NCBI RefSeq assembly: GCF_003545765.1
Contig: NZ_QXIO01000001.1
Coordinates: 434,001-498,000 of the forward strand
DNA from: Colwellia sp. RSH04
Lineage (GTDB): Bacteria > Pseudomonadota > Gammaproteobacteria > Enterobacterales > Alteromonadaceae
DNA length: 64,000 bases
Direction: 5' to 3'
Of this stretch, positions 37,643-47,196 are shown piece after piece. The position numbers were made by a program, and so were the translations under genes. The stretch's first letter is position 1, and every line of letters starts with the position of its first letter. A model generated the notes under the pieces. The model did not search any database. It was given only the letters and a program-made list of their open reading frames with translations, and had not been told where the DNA came from.

Positions 37643-39007
37643 ATGAACACAACAATAAATAAAAGTAGTGCCAGTAAAATTTTAATTGTCGATGATGATC
37701 CAAGCTTACTTCGACTACTAAGCATTCGCTTAAATGCCGCTGGTTATCAAGTTGAATCGGCGGCCAATGCAAAAATCGCTTTAGGCATATTACAAAATTA
37801 TCAACCACAAGTAGTCATTAGTGATTTACGCATGGAAGGTATGGATGGCATGGCGTTGTTTGAACAAATCAGACAGCTTCACCCTAACCTTCCTGTGGTA
37901 ATTATGACCGCCCATGGCACGATTCCAGATGCAATTAATGCTACCAAACAAGGGGTTTTTAGTTTTCTAACAAAGCCCTTTGAAAGCCAAGAATTACTCG
38001 ATACTGTTCAACAAGCTATTCGTTTACAGCCTTCAGTTTCACAAGAATCAGACCGTGATAATTGGCGAGAACATATAATTAGTCGAAGCGCTGTAATGGA
38101 ATCACTCTTACAACAAGCGAAACAAGTAGCGCCTAGTGATTTCAGTTTATTAATTCATAGCCAAAGTGGTACCGGTAAAGAACTGCTCGCTAAAGCGATT
38201 CATCTAGCGAGTAACCGCAAAGATAAACCTTTTACGGCAATAAACTGTGCTGCTGTACCTGAACAATTACTTGAATCTGAACTATTTGGACATTGCAAAG
38301 GTGCATTCACTGGCGCGGAAAAAAATCATCAAGGTTTATTCCAGGCAACCGACGGAGGCACACTGTTTTTAGATGAAATTGGTGATATGCCTGCCAGTTT
38401 TCAAGTTAAATTACTGCGGGTGTTACAAGAAAAAGAAGTTCGCCCCATTGGTAGCACTCAATCGATTAAAGTCGATGTTAGAGTGATTTCTGCCACCCAT
38501 AAAAACTTGCAACACGCTATTCGAAACAACTCTTTTAGGGAAGATCTTTACTATCGCTTAAATGTAGTTGAGCTTGAGTTACCGCCTCTTGCCGAGCGAC
38601 AAGAAGACATTCCGTTACTTGCACACTATTTTTTAAAGCAGGCGATGACCCGTTCAAATGCCGCCATAAAAAGTTTTAGCCAAGAAGCGATGGAAATATT
38701 AATCAGCGCGCCATGGCCTGGCAATATTCGACAATTACAAAACGTTGTTGAACAAAGCGTCGCCCTTTCAACAGAGTCCGTCATTACTGAAGTATTAGTA
38801 AAAAATGCCTTACGTGATGAGACCACCCAGTTTCCATCGTTTGTGCAAGCAAGAGATCACTTTGAGAGAGACTACTTAGCGAAATTATTAAAGATAACCG
38901 CAGGTAATGTGTCACAAGCAGCCAAAATAGCGCAACGCAACCGAACAGAATTTTATAAGTTACTCAATAAACATCATTTAGTCGCTGAAAGCTACCGTGA
39001 AAGCTAA
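37643..39007 (+). CDS. glrR: Sigma-54-dependent response regulator GlrR (QseF)
   Basis: NtrC-type activator of 454 aa. The receiver domain (about 12-125) has the acidic pair VDDDPS and phosphoacceptor D61 (VVISDLRMEG), with K at FLTKPF. The AAA+ domain (about 145-375) has Walker A HSQSGTGKELLAKA, the sigma-54-contact loop GAFTGA, Walker B TLFLDEIGDMP and PWPGNIRQLQN. The C-terminal Fis-type HTH is GNVSQAAKIAQRNRTEFYKLL. It completes the glrK-qseG-glrR operon and is the likely activator of the sigma-54-type promoter 2.3 kb upstream. Confidence 0.95.
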   Translation: MNTTINKSSASKILIVDDDPSLLRLLSIRLNAAGYQVESAANAKIALGILQNYQPQVVISDLRMEGMDGMALFEQIRQLHPNLPVVIMTAHGTIPDAINATKQGVFSFLTKPFESQELLDTVQQAIRLQPSVSQESDRDNWREHIISRSAVMESLLQQAKQVAPSDFSLLIHSQSGTGKELLAKAIHLASNRKDKPFTAINCAAVPEQLLESELFGHCKGAFTGAEKNHQGLFQATDGGTLFLDEIGDMPASFQVKLLRVLQEKEVRPIGSTQSIKVDVRVISATHKNLQHAIRNNSFREDLYYRLNVVELELPPLAERQEDIPLLAHYFLKQAMTRSNAAIKSFSQEAMEILISAPWPGNIRQLQNVVEQSVALSTESVITEVLVKNALRDETTQFPSFVQARDHFERDYLAKLLKITAGNVSQAAKIAQRNRTEFYKLLNKHHLVAESYRES

Positions 39008-39024
39008 CTGTTTAAAACATAGTG

Positions 39025-39969
39025 TTAAGGCTTGTTAACCTCTGTTGATTCACTCAGTGAAAAGTCAATCGCTCTTACTTTTATGTTAACGCCAGCAGCC
39101 ACCAACTGCTGGTAAAAGTCAACGATATTACAGTGAGCAACCTGTTTACAAACAATTTCATACTTAAGTATTCCCGCTTTATTACTTTGCAAAGATGCTT
39201 GCTTAAACCAATAGAGTGCTTGTGTTAAACCTTCAGTGTACTCTGAAGATAAATATGCCTCACCCAACGCAACCTGCCCTTTAGCATAGCCAAGTTCAGC
39301 TGATTGCTGCCATAAGGCTAAACTTTGCTCAATATAATCTTCAGTATGTACTGCTTTTGCTATGGCATTGGCTTCAATATACTGACGTTTTCCGGGAATA
39401 TATATCGCCGGGTTTTCTTTATAAATATCATTCTTATCGGGACTGACATTGTTACCATATAACACATCATGCACAGGTCTTTTTATTTTATAAATAGCCC
39501 CTTTGTTATATAAGTTTGTTAGTGATTGAAGTGAGAAATCATAACGTTTTGGCTCTAAATACTCGTTGTACCTTAATTGCCCATATCGAATACCATCAAT
39601 AACCGATTGTTTATTGGGGTACAACATATTGCCATATTGTAAAGTAACTATATGCCCTGTGATATCAACAACTTTAGCGACTCTGTAGCGTTCGTTCGGA
39701 CGAAGGTTACTGGTTAATTCTTGTAAATCTAAAAAATAGATATCATCTACGTTAGGCTGCGCAATATAGCCCTGTGTTTCACTGTATTCAATATCAATTT
39801 TATTAATTTTTGAACCAATAAAATACAGAATTAGTAGCACGACAATTAGCTTAAAAACATCACTGACATCCACAGAAAATTTAGCGCGGGTACGATATTT
39901 TTTAGCATTGCTTTGCAAGCTCATTGCTTTTGATGCAGCAAGGGGGGCTTTTTCTGGTGATAACTCCAT
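39025..39969 (-). CDS. Membrane-anchored Sel1-repeat protein of unknown function
   Basis: A 314-aa protein with a cytoplasmic basic N-terminus, one TM helix (about residues 37-54, VFKLIVVLLILYFIG) and an extracytoplasmic part. The middle has no known domain; residues about 215-275 contain one or two Sel1-like repeats (LWQQSAELGYAKGQVALGEAYL, ALYWFKQAS split here). A Shine-Dalgarno AGAAAGG precedes the ATG. It is convergent with glrR, ending 17 bases from it. Function unknown. Confidence 0.7.
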   Translation of the reverse strand: MELSPEKAPLAASKAMSLQSNAKKYRTRAKFSVDVSDVFKLIVVLLILYFIGSKINKIDIEYSETQGYIAQPNVDDIYFLDLQELTSNLRPNERYRVAKVVDITGHIVTLQYGNMLYPNKQSVIDGIRYGQLRYNEYLEPKRYDFSLQSLTNLYNKGAIYKIKRPVHDVLYGNNVSPDKNDIYKENPAIYIPGKRQYIEANAIAKAVHTEDYIEQSLALWQQSAELGYAKGQVALGEAYLSSEYTEGLTQALYWFKQASLQSNKAGILKYEIVCKQVAHCNIVDFYQQLVAAGVNIKVRAIDFSLSESTEVNKP

Positions 39970-40183
39970 TTAACAACCTTTCTCTGTTCGTAGGGTAAAT
40001 TTACATGAGTTAGCGACTCAATATTAATGTTTTTAACTTACTGGTAGACATAAAACTAGCATTTAAAACTATATAAAAACTATTATTAAAATTATGATTT
40101 AAAAATAAGCTGCTCGCTAAACTACCTGTAATTTCGTAGTGTCATATTCAATATAAGGCAAAACATAAGTTGGAAGCAAATAA

Positions 40184-41101
40184 TCACAGTAATTGACCAA
40201 TTCGGCTTTGAAAAAAATCCAGAAAAGATCTTGTTTTCATAGCAATACTTCTACTTTGATATAATACCGACAACCGTTGAGCGACAGGCGGACTTGTTAA
40301 ATTCAACACTTTAATATTTTGGTTTTGATTTTGGCTATTAATAACATACTCTGGCAGTTTGCATACGCCTAAGCCTTGTTGACAAGCTTGCAGGCGCATT
40401 TCAGGACTAGACAATACCGCACGGCCTTTAACATAAATAACCTGCTCTGATTCTGCCTGTCTAAAAAACCAAGGCTCATTATGCTCTGCTAAAACACAAT
40501 CTAACGCAGATAAAGTTTCAATGGTTAATGCCTGCATTTCTGTATCATTTTTACTGGGAAAATGTTGATTAAAATATTGCCTTGCAATGTAAATAGCTTG
40601 AGGAAAACTCGCTAATTCACGCGCAATCCAATTAGACGCGGGTAACGTTTGTTCATGCAAGACAAAAGAAAGATCATAGTGAGGATCGAATACGGGTAAT
40701 GAACCTGAATAATGATGGCATGTGATCGCTATTTTAGGGTGTAATTGCAAAAAATCAGCAATAATTTGGCTAATTGCTCGATTAAAAAACTCTAACGGTA
40801 ATGAGATATTGATGTGCCCTTGCAGTTGATTTTGAGACAAAGCTAACGTCTCCTCTACTTGCGACAAGGCTTCAATATGTTGCCTACTTTCACAAAAAAG
40901 TAAACGCCCACTCTCAGTTAGCTGTTGATTTCTTGTCGTTCGAATGAGCAATTCACAACCTAGCTGTTTTTCTAATTGTACTAATCGACGGCTTAACTTC
41001 GATTTTGCCATATGAAGTTTGTTAGCTGCTGCTGTAAAAGAGCCTTCTTCAACCAAAATAACAAAAAGGCGTAAATCATCAATATTCGTCATAGTGTTCA
41101 T
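40184..41101 (-). CDS. LysR family transcriptional regulator
   Basis: A regulator of about 305 aa. The start is taken at 41101 (MNTMTNIDDLRLFV); MTNIDDL at 41092 is equally possible. The N-terminal winged HTH reads LRLFVILVEEGSFTAAANKL then KSKLSRRLVQLEKQLGCELL. A type-2 periplasmic-binding-like effector domain (about 90-300) follows. It is divergent from a thioredoxin gene, with a palindrome in the gap, so it probably controls the thioredoxin gene and itself. The effector is unknown. Confidence 0.9.
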   Translation of the reverse strand: MNTMTNIDDLRLFVILVEEGSFTAAANKLHMAKSKLSRRLVQLEKQLGCELLIRTTRNQQLTESGRLLFCESRQHIEALSQVEETLALSQNQLQGHINISLPLEFFNRAISQIIADFLQLHPKIAITCHHYSGSLPVFDPHYDLSFVLHEQTLPASNWIARELASFPQAIYIARQYFNQHFPSKNDTEMQALTIETLSALDCVLAEHNEPWFFRQAESEQVIYVKGRAVLSSPEMRLQACQQGLGVCKLPEYVINSQNQNQNIKVLNLTSPPVAQRLSVLYQSRSIAMKTRSFLDFFQSRIGQLL

Positions 41102-41172
41102 CGTATTAATTTCAATCCTAGATCTCGTTGTTAACAGCAATCATCATCAATAAAGTCAACTTACCAGCTTTA

Positions 41173-41192
41173 TTGTTCTATTTATAGAACAA
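41173..41192. promoter_or_regulatory. Palindromic operator in the LysR/thioredoxin gap
   Basis: A perfect inverted repeat TTGTTCTA-TTTA-TAGAACAA. It contains the LysR T-N11-A core within a dyad, and lies 72 bases from the LysR start and 157 bases from the thioredoxin start. It is the only strong dyad in the 247-base divergent gap. Confidence 0.6.
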
Positions 41193-41348
41193 ACAATTCC
41201 ATTATCACCATCTAATCAATTAATACTAACTTTATTACTATAGTTACCACATCAGTTCATAGCGCCACCGTTGGGCTAGATGAACTGAAATGAAATGAAA
41301 TAAACTTAAATTAAGCAAACCATAACAAGGTAATTCAAGGAGTCATTT

Positions 41349-41678
41349 ATGAACGATAACTGCACAACAAAAACATTAGATATTTCTGCCGAGCAATTCC
41401 AACAAGAAGTTATTCAATATAAAGGTAAAGTCTTAATAGATTTTTATGCACCTTGGTGCGGCCCTTGTAAGATGATTGCACCAATTGTTAAACAAATTGC
41501 TGAACAAGAAGCCGATATAAAGGTAGTAAAAGTAAACGCGGATAACAGTCAAACTTTAATGGCAAGTTATGGTATCCGAGGCATACCTACCCTATTATTG
41601 ATAGAAGATGGTGAGGTTAAAGCAACGCAAGTTGGGGCTGCCTCTTTAAAGCAAGTGCAGCAATTTATTCACGGTTAA
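41349..41678 (+). CDS. Thioredoxin
   Basis: A 109-aa thioredoxin with the active site W36-C-G-P-C40 (YAPWCGPCKM), the cis-Pro loop GIRGIPTLLLI and the standard fold length. Cytoplasmic disulfide reductase. It is divergent from a LysR regulator and 105 bases before nnrS. This is probably an accessory thioredoxin with a dedicated regulator rather than the housekeeping trxA, which normally neighbours rho. Confidence 0.93.
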   Translation: MNDNCTTKTLDISAEQFQQEVIQYKGKVLIDFYAPWCGPCKMIAPIVKQIAEQEADIKVVKVNADNSQTLMASYGIRGIPTLLLIEDGEVKATQVGAASLKQVQQFIHG

Positions 41679-41710
41679 ATAATTTATTGATCTAATTCGG
41701 GCAACATTTC

Positions 41711-41732
41711 GCGCTATTGATTACAATAGCGC
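41711..41732 (+). terminator. Hairpin between thioredoxin and nnrS
   Basis: A perfect 9-bp stem (GCGCTATTG with CAATAGCGC) and 4-base loop. There is no U-tract, so either a weak terminator or a dyad operator in the nnrS promoter. Confidence 0.4.
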
Positions 41733-41783
41733 AGAATTCATCAACAGGAACATATTGTTCCTCTCCGATAGAAAGGCATAAAA

Positions 41784-42989
41784 ATGATGCAAATCACTGA
41801 TCTGCAACAAGAGCAAAAAATTACTCCGTTATTACGTCTGGGTTTCCGCCCATTTTTCTTATGTGGTGCGATATTTAGTGTACTCGCCATTTTATTATGG
41901 CTTTTAATGTATCGAGGTGTAATTACTCTTTCACCCATGGGTGGTGGTTATTGGTGGCATATCCATGAAATGGTTTTTGCCTTTGGCGGTGCCATTATTG
42001 CTGGTTTTTTATTAACCGCAGTTCAGAACTGGACTGGCGTTAGAGGCGCTCAAGGCAAGACTTTACTTGTGCTTTTTCTCTTATGGTTAGCAGGGCGGGG
42101 GGTTTTATTATTCCCTGAATTACTTGGCAATACGATAACGACCTTAGTCGATTTAAGCTTTTTACCCGCAGTTGCTTATGTCTTAGCAAAACCTATTTTA
42201 GCGGTAAAACAATATCGAAATTTATTCTTTGCACCACTGCTATTATTATTAACACTGGTTAATATTGAGATGCATGTCGCAATCTATAACCCTGAATCAT
42301 TTTCAGTCATCTATTCTGGTTATGCTGGGGTGATGTTAGTGACCTTTTTAATGTCTGTTATGGCTGGGCGTGTTGCGCCAATGTTTACCGCCAACGGTAC
42401 AAAAACACAAAAGGCAACCCCACTCCCTTGGTTAGATTTATTAACTAATGGCAGTTTAGCCATAGCTATGTTCTATTTAGTTTTTCATCCAATGCTAGCG
42501 TTTTCACCAACGTTTTTTGGTGTATTACTCATTATTGCGGGTGTTTTTCAAACCATTAGATGGTTAAGGTGGCGTCCTTGGATAACACTAAATGTTCCGT
42601 TACTTTGGTCTATCCATGCAGCAATCAAATTTATTTGTTTTGGTCTAATTGTATTGGGTGCGAGCTATTTAATTCCACAGCTACCGAGTAACCATGCTTG
42701 GCATTTACTTACTGTAGGTGGCATGGGTGGCTTAATTCTAGCGATGATTTCTCGTGTATCATTAGGTCATTCTGGTAGACCACTAACACCACCTAAATCA
42801 ATGACTATCGCTTATCTTGCCATTAATATTGCCGCAATGGTTCGTGTATTTGGCCCATGGGCTTTACCAGAAAAGACCCAAATATTTATTGATATTAGTG
42901 GTACTTTTTGGATGCTTGCATTTACTATTTTTGTCGTTAAATATGCTCCGATGCTAACAAAGGCAAGGTTAGATGGCCGACCAGGTTAA
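41784..42989 (+). CDS. nnrS: NnrS family membrane protein
   Basis: A 401-aa polytopic membrane protein with about 12 TM helices. Family signatures include RLGFRPFFLCGAIF, WWHIHEMVFAFGGAIIAGFL, ALLLTAVQNWTG-like text (FLLTAVQNWTGVRG) and the C-terminal GGMGGLILAMISRVSLGHSG. Conserved His residues fit its reported heme/copper content. NnrS proteins relieve nitric-oxide stress, chiefly by limiting formation of iron-NO complexes. No other denitrification gene is nearby. Confidence 0.92.
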   Translation: MMQITDLQQEQKITPLLRLGFRPFFLCGAIFSVLAILLWLLMYRGVITLSPMGGGYWWHIHEMVFAFGGAIIAGFLLTAVQNWTGVRGAQGKTLLVLFLLWLAGRGVLLFPELLGNTITTLVDLSFLPAVAYVLAKPILAVKQYRNLFFAPLLLLLTLVNIEMHVAIYNPESFSVIYSGYAGVMLVTFLMSVMAGRVAPMFTANGTKTQKATPLPWLDLLTNGSLAIAMFYLVFHPMLAFSPTFFGVLLIIAGVFQTIRWLRWRPWITLNVPLLWSIHAAIKFICFGLIVLGASYLIPQLPSNHAWHLLTVGGMGGLILAMISRVSLGHSGRPLTPPKSMTIAYLAINIAAMVRVFGPWALPEKTQIFIDISGTFWMLAFTIFVVKYAPMLTKARLDGRPG

Positions 42990-43020
42990 CCTTGATAATT
43001 AAGTGTATATAAACTTTCAC

Positions 43021-43060
43021 AAAGCCTTAGCAATAATTATACTGCTGAGGCTTTTTACTT
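43021..43060 (+). terminator. Terminator of nnrS
   Basis: A 12-bp stem with one G-U pair (43021-43032 with 43043-43054), 10-base loop, then TTACTTTTT. It lies 31 bases after the nnrS stop and just before the 2-hydroxyacid dehydrogenase. Confidence 0.8.
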
Positions 43061-43077
43061 TTTAAGGTCATGACAAA

Positions 43078-44040
43078 ATGCATGCTGTATTTCTTGATAA
43101 ACAAACGTTTAGCTCATCTGTCAATTTTTCAGCCATTGAGCAACAGGTCAGTAAACTCAGCTGTTACGCAACTACTGATGCGGAACAAGTTATTGAGCGT
43201 AGCCTTGATGCTGATATTATTATTACTAACAAAGTATTATTAACTAAAGAGTTATTAACACAGCTCCCTAAACTAAAACTAGTTTGCATAGCCGCAACGG
43301 GAACTAACAATATTGATGTTAAAGCAGCGAAAGCACTCGATATTGGCGTAACAAATGTTAGTGGTTATGCTGGCACTTCTGTTGCTCAATATGTGTTTGC
43401 CCAAATATTAAATTACTTTCAACAAACCGAGCACCACAACAACAATACCGCTCAAGGTTTATGGTCAACTTCAGAAACTTTTTGTTATCACGGCAATGCC
43501 ATTACCGAGTTAGCAGGTAAAAATTTAGGTATTGTTGGTTATGGTAATTTAGGTCAAGCCGTAGCGAAAATAGCTAACGCCTTTCAAATGAATGTTTTAA
43601 TAAGCGAAAGACCCAATGCCACTTTAACTAGACAAGGCAGACTTACATTTGAAGAGGTTATTCAGCAAGCAGATATTCTTAGCTTACATTGCCCACAAAC
43701 ACCTGATACCGAGCAATTAATTAATGAAAAAGCCTTAAAGCAAATGAAATCTACTGCCATGCTTATCAACACCGCTCGGGGTGCTTTAATTGATAACCAT
43801 GCATTACTAAAGGCATTAAGCTCTGAGCAAATCGCTTTTGCGGTTTTAGATGTGCTTGAGCAAGAGCCTCCGCCTGCTAACCACCTTTTATTAAACACCC
43901 GGCTTAGTAACATAAAAGTTACTGCGCACATCGCATGGGCAAGTAACGAAGCGCAGCAACGCCTCATCAACTTATTAGCAGAAAACATTGCTGGTTTTAA
44001 ATCAAACACTGCACTCAATCGCGTTGACTTAGAAACATAA
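43078..44040 (+). CDS. D-2-hydroxyacid dehydrogenase (glycerate/hydroxypyruvate type)
   Basis: A 320-aa NAD(P)-dependent dehydrogenase. It has LKLVCIAATGTNNIDVKAA, the dinucleotide motif LGIVGYGNLGQAVA, the catalytic Arg in LINTARGALID, Glu in VLDVLEQEPPP and the catalytic His in KVTAHIAWAS. It is closest in motif set to hydroxypyruvate/glycerate reductases (GDH/HprA type); the substrate is not certain. The ATG follows AAGGTCATGACAAA. Confidence 0.9.
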   Translation: MHAVFLDKQTFSSSVNFSAIEQQVSKLSCYATTDAEQVIERSLDADIIITNKVLLTKELLTQLPKLKLVCIAATGTNNIDVKAAKALDIGVTNVSGYAGTSVAQYVFAQILNYFQQTEHHNNNTAQGLWSTSETFCYHGNAITELAGKNLGIVGYGNLGQAVAKIANAFQMNVLISERPNATLTRQGRLTFEEVIQQADILSLHCPQTPDTEQLINEKALKQMKSTAMLINTARGALIDNHALLKALSSEQIAFAVLDVLEQEPPPANHLLLNTRLSNIKVTAHIAWASNEAQQRLINLLAENIAGFKSNTALNRVDLET

Positions 44041-44123
44041 TTTAGGGCGTTATTCATGGACTTTTATTTTATAGCCCTTTATTCTTGTTAATGTACTCAA
44101 CCATTTGCCTAGGAATTGTAAGC

Positions 44124-46571
44124 ATGAGAAAACTCAGCTTTTTATCGATTTTATTTTGTTTAACACTACTCACGGGTTGTAATGGCCATTCTGATAATGG
44201 TGATGGTTCAACAACAAATGCTGTGACAAGTATTCAATTCAGTATGCTAGACAGCCAAGGTAATGCTAAACAAAGCTTCAATAAAAACGAAGCCATAACC
44301 TTACAGGCCAAATTATTTGATAAAAATGATGCTATCGTCGCGAATAAAGCCGTTTCCTTCAGTGCTACTCTAGGTACCTTAACAGTAAGTTCAAAGCTTT
44401 CAGACAGTAATGGTATCGCAACAGTAACTTTAACGAATGAAGAGGGTGCGCTAGGTGCGGGCATTTCAGGTGCCAACATTGGCGATGTGCTATCTAATAC
44501 TATTGAGTTTGAATTTATCGATACCGAAGTTCCATCGACTTCACCAACAATAACGAGTGCCATGATGCTAAATGGCGAGGCTGTAAATCAATTTAAAGCC
44601 GATCAACAGGTGCAGTTAATTGCAACGTTAACCGATGAAAACAACCAAATCTTGGCAAATCAATTAGTGAGTTTTACTGCTGATATTGGCACAGTGTCGC
44701 CAGCAACAGCGTTAACCAATGCACAAGGTGTTGCAAGTGTTAATCTTACCAGTAGCGATGAACTGTCAATTGGTGCTGGCGTAGTAACAGCTTCTTATTC
44801 ATTAACTAATGATATTGAAAACGCGACAATCAGTAGCACCTTTAATTATCAGATTTTACCTGCCGATGCGATTGTTGATAGCGATATTCGTTTAGGCTAT
44901 TTCGACGACAATGACAACTTCATTGAAGGGAAATTAAATTTATCGATAAACAACAATCAAATTAGTGCTGGTGGCACGCTAGGATTAAGTGTTGATTTAA
45001 TTGATGAAACAGGAACTCGGATTACCTCACCCATTCCAGTAACGTTTACTTCTAATTGTGTTCAAAACGAAAACGCTTCTATTGATGCATCTGTGCTGAG
45101 TATAAATGGTACAGCAAGCTCAACCTTTGAAGATATTAGTTGTGCTGGCTCAACAGGGACAGACGATGTTATTTTAGCCACCGTAGCCCTTAATGGCATT
45201 ACCAGTTCGGCCAGTGAGACCATTAGTATTAGTGGTGAGCAGTTAGGCTCTATTGAGTTTATTTCTGCTGAACCTAATGCGATAGTTTTAAAGGGAACAG
45301 GCGGACAAAATAAGCAAGAAACGTCAACCTTAACTTTTAAAGTAAAAAGTGACCTAGGTAATATTCTTCCTCAGCAGAACGTTGACTTTACGTTAAGCAC
45401 AACAGCGGGTGGTATTTCATTAAGCCGTACTTCAGGCCTAACCAACAGCCAAGGATTCGTTACCACACAAGTCTCAGCTGGCTCAGTACCAACAGCCGTT
45501 AGAGTTACAGCTACGGCATCAATGGATATTAGTGGTGAAACCCAAACAGTTCAAACCCAATCAGATTTGTTGTCAATAAATACTGGATTAGCAGAGCAAC
45601 GTTCAATGACAATAGCCGCTACTGTTTTAAATCCTGAAGCGCATAATTACAGTGGTGAAAAATCAATTATCACGGCTTGGTTGTCTGATAATTTTAACAA
45701 CCCAGTACCTGATGGCACCACGGTGAATTTCACTACCGAAGGTGGTTTAATTGTACCAAGCTGTTCAACTGTTAATGGTAGTTGTTCGGTAGAGTGGGAA
45801 AGTGCAGAACCAAGAGTCGCCGATCACCGCGTAACAATATTAGCCACAGCCCTTGGCCATGAAACTTTTTTTGATACTAACGGTAATAATATTTTCGATG
45901 AAAATGATGGTACAGCCATTTCAGCAAACGGTAGCTGTAAGGCTTCTAATGTTGCTTCAGGTTTTGGTAACATTGCAGCGCAAGCTTCTGGCTTTATTGA
46001 TATGCCTGAAGCGTGGCGCGATGATAATGAAAACTGTACTTACGAAGTTGGTGAAAAGTTTATCGATTTTAATAATGATAACGCCTTTAATAATGAAGAT
46101 AATTTATTTAATGGCCCACAATGTCAGGGCGATAAATGCGCCGACGAAGCCATGCAATCAAGTCATGTTAGAAAAGCATTAGTATTAGTCATGGCCAGTT
46201 CAAGGGCTGAGTACTACTTAACTGACGACTTAGGTAACACAATTTACGAGCAAAGTTCAGGTGCTTCTTCTCCTATTCCTGATATTGATGACGGTACTAG
46301 TAAAGCCTTTATTTTTAGCTTTGCTGATACTGGTACACCGAATCAAACCATGCCTCTTGGTACACAAGTCACTATTACAGCGAGCGCAGGTGAGTTACAA
46401 GGAAATACCAATGCAGTTGTAACAAATAATGCAGGGCAAGGCTTTAGTGATATGGAGTTTTGGTTAACAAATGAAGCTGGCGGAAACGCAACTACCGCAA
46501 TAATTACTGTAACAGTGACTACGCCGAAAAACCATGTTACAACCATGACAACCAGTGTTGAATTACTTTAA
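44124..46571 (+). CDS. Lipoprotein with bacterial Ig-like (Big_1) domains
   Basis: An 815-aa surface or periplasmic lipoprotein. The ATG at 44124 has AGGA upstream (an earlier ATG at 44085 lacks one); the lipobox is LLTGC. Several Big_1/invasin-like domains follow, with repeated signatures: AKLFDKNDAIVANKAVSFSA, LTDENNQILANQLVSFTADI, VKSDLGNILPQQNVDFTL, LSDNFNNPVPDGTTVNFTT, each ending in a SNGIATVTL-type strand. Asp/Asn-rich loops (DTNGNNIFDENDGT, DFNNDNAFNNEDN) near residues 590-680 look Ca2+-binding. It is probably an adhesin or structural surface protein. Confidence 0.85.
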   Translation: MRKLSFLSILFCLTLLTGCNGHSDNGDGSTTNAVTSIQFSMLDSQGNAKQSFNKNEAITLQAKLFDKNDAIVANKAVSFSATLGTLTVSSKLSDSNGIATVTLTNEEGALGAGISGANIGDVLSNTIEFEFIDTEVPSTSPTITSAMMLNGEAVNQFKADQQVQLIATLTDENNQILANQLVSFTADIGTVSPATALTNAQGVASVNLTSSDELSIGAGVVTASYSLTNDIENATISSTFNYQILPADAIVDSDIRLGYFDDNDNFIEGKLNLSINNNQISAGGTLGLSVDLIDETGTRITSPIPVTFTSNCVQNENASIDASVLSINGTASSTFEDISCAGSTGTDDVILATVALNGITSSASETISISGEQLGSIEFISAEPNAIVLKGTGGQNKQETSTLTFKVKSDLGNILPQQNVDFTLSTTAGGISLSRTSGLTNSQGFVTTQVSAGSVPTAVRVTATASMDISGETQTVQTQSDLLSINTGLAEQRSMTIAATVLNPEAHNYSGEKSIITAWLSDNFNNPVPDGTTVNFTTEGGLIVPSCSTVNGSCSVEWESAEPRVADHRVTILATALGHETFFDTNGNNIFDENDGTAISANGSCKASNVASGFGNIAAQASGFIDMPEAWRDDNENCTYEVGEKFIDFNNDNAFNNEDNLFNGPQCQGDKCADEAMQSSHVRKALVLVMASSRAEYYLTDDLGNTIYEQSSGASSPIPDIDDGTSKAFIFSFADTGTPNQTMPLGTQVTITASAGELQGNTNAVVTNNAGQGFSDMEFWLTNEAGGNATTAIITVTVTTPKNHVTTMTTSVELL

Positions 46572-46600
46572 TTATAATCGGGGTCTACAGAACGATTAAT

Positions 46601-47185
46601 ATGCCTGAAAAGATAAGTTACCAGCCATTAACCGCTGAATATTATGAGCAAGTTATCGCCTTAGGCAATAAGGTACACGGTGATGGTTACCTCACCCTAG
46701 AAAAAATTGTCCTTTGGACTACTAAAGGCATTGAGCAAGTGAATGGCTCAACGGTTAATACGAGTTTTGTCGCATTACATCAAGGACAAGTGATTGGCTT
46801 TCGAATAACATACTCAGCCAAAAAATGGCCTATTGATGAGTGGTGTAGTCCTTCGCAATGGCAAGTAGCAGAAGATAAGTGCTGTTATTTTAAATGTAAT
46901 ACCGTAGATGAACAATTTCGAGGTCAAGGTGTCGGCAAAAAACTGTTAATGTTGGCGATTGAAGCGGCTAAAACTCAAGGCGCACTTGCTGGAATCAGTC
47001 ATTTATGGAAGCAAAGCCCTAATAACAGCGCAGTTAACTATTTCAGCCGTTGCAAAGGGCAACCTATTGCTTCGCATGTGGGCAAATGGAATGAAGAAAG
47101 TAAGCAGGGATATAGTTGTGTACTCTGTGGTTACGATTGCCAATGCGAAGCAGCTGAAATGATTATTTACTTCGATAAGACATAG
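46601..47185 (+). CDS. GNAT family N-acetyltransferase
   Basis: A 194-aa acetyltransferase. The acetyl-CoA motif is FRGQGVGKKLLMLAIEAAK (Q/RxxGxG/A), preceded by QGQVIGFRITY and followed by LWKQSPNNSAVNYFSR. Its Cys-rich C-terminus (SCVLCGYDCQCEA) is unusual and could bind metal. The substrate is unknown. It starts 30 bases after the Ig-like lipoprotein gene and may share its transcript. Confidence 0.85.
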   Translation: MPEKISYQPLTAEYYEQVIALGNKVHGDGYLTLEKIVLWTTKGIEQVNGSTVNTSFVALHQGQVIGFRITYSAKKWPIDEWCSPSQWQVAEDKCCYFKCNTVDEQFRGQGVGKKLLMLAIEAAKTQGALAGISHLWKQSPNNSAVNYFSRCKGQPIASHVGKWNEESKQGYSCVLCGYDCQCEAAEMIIYFDKT

Positions 47186-47196
47186 CCTCAATAAAG

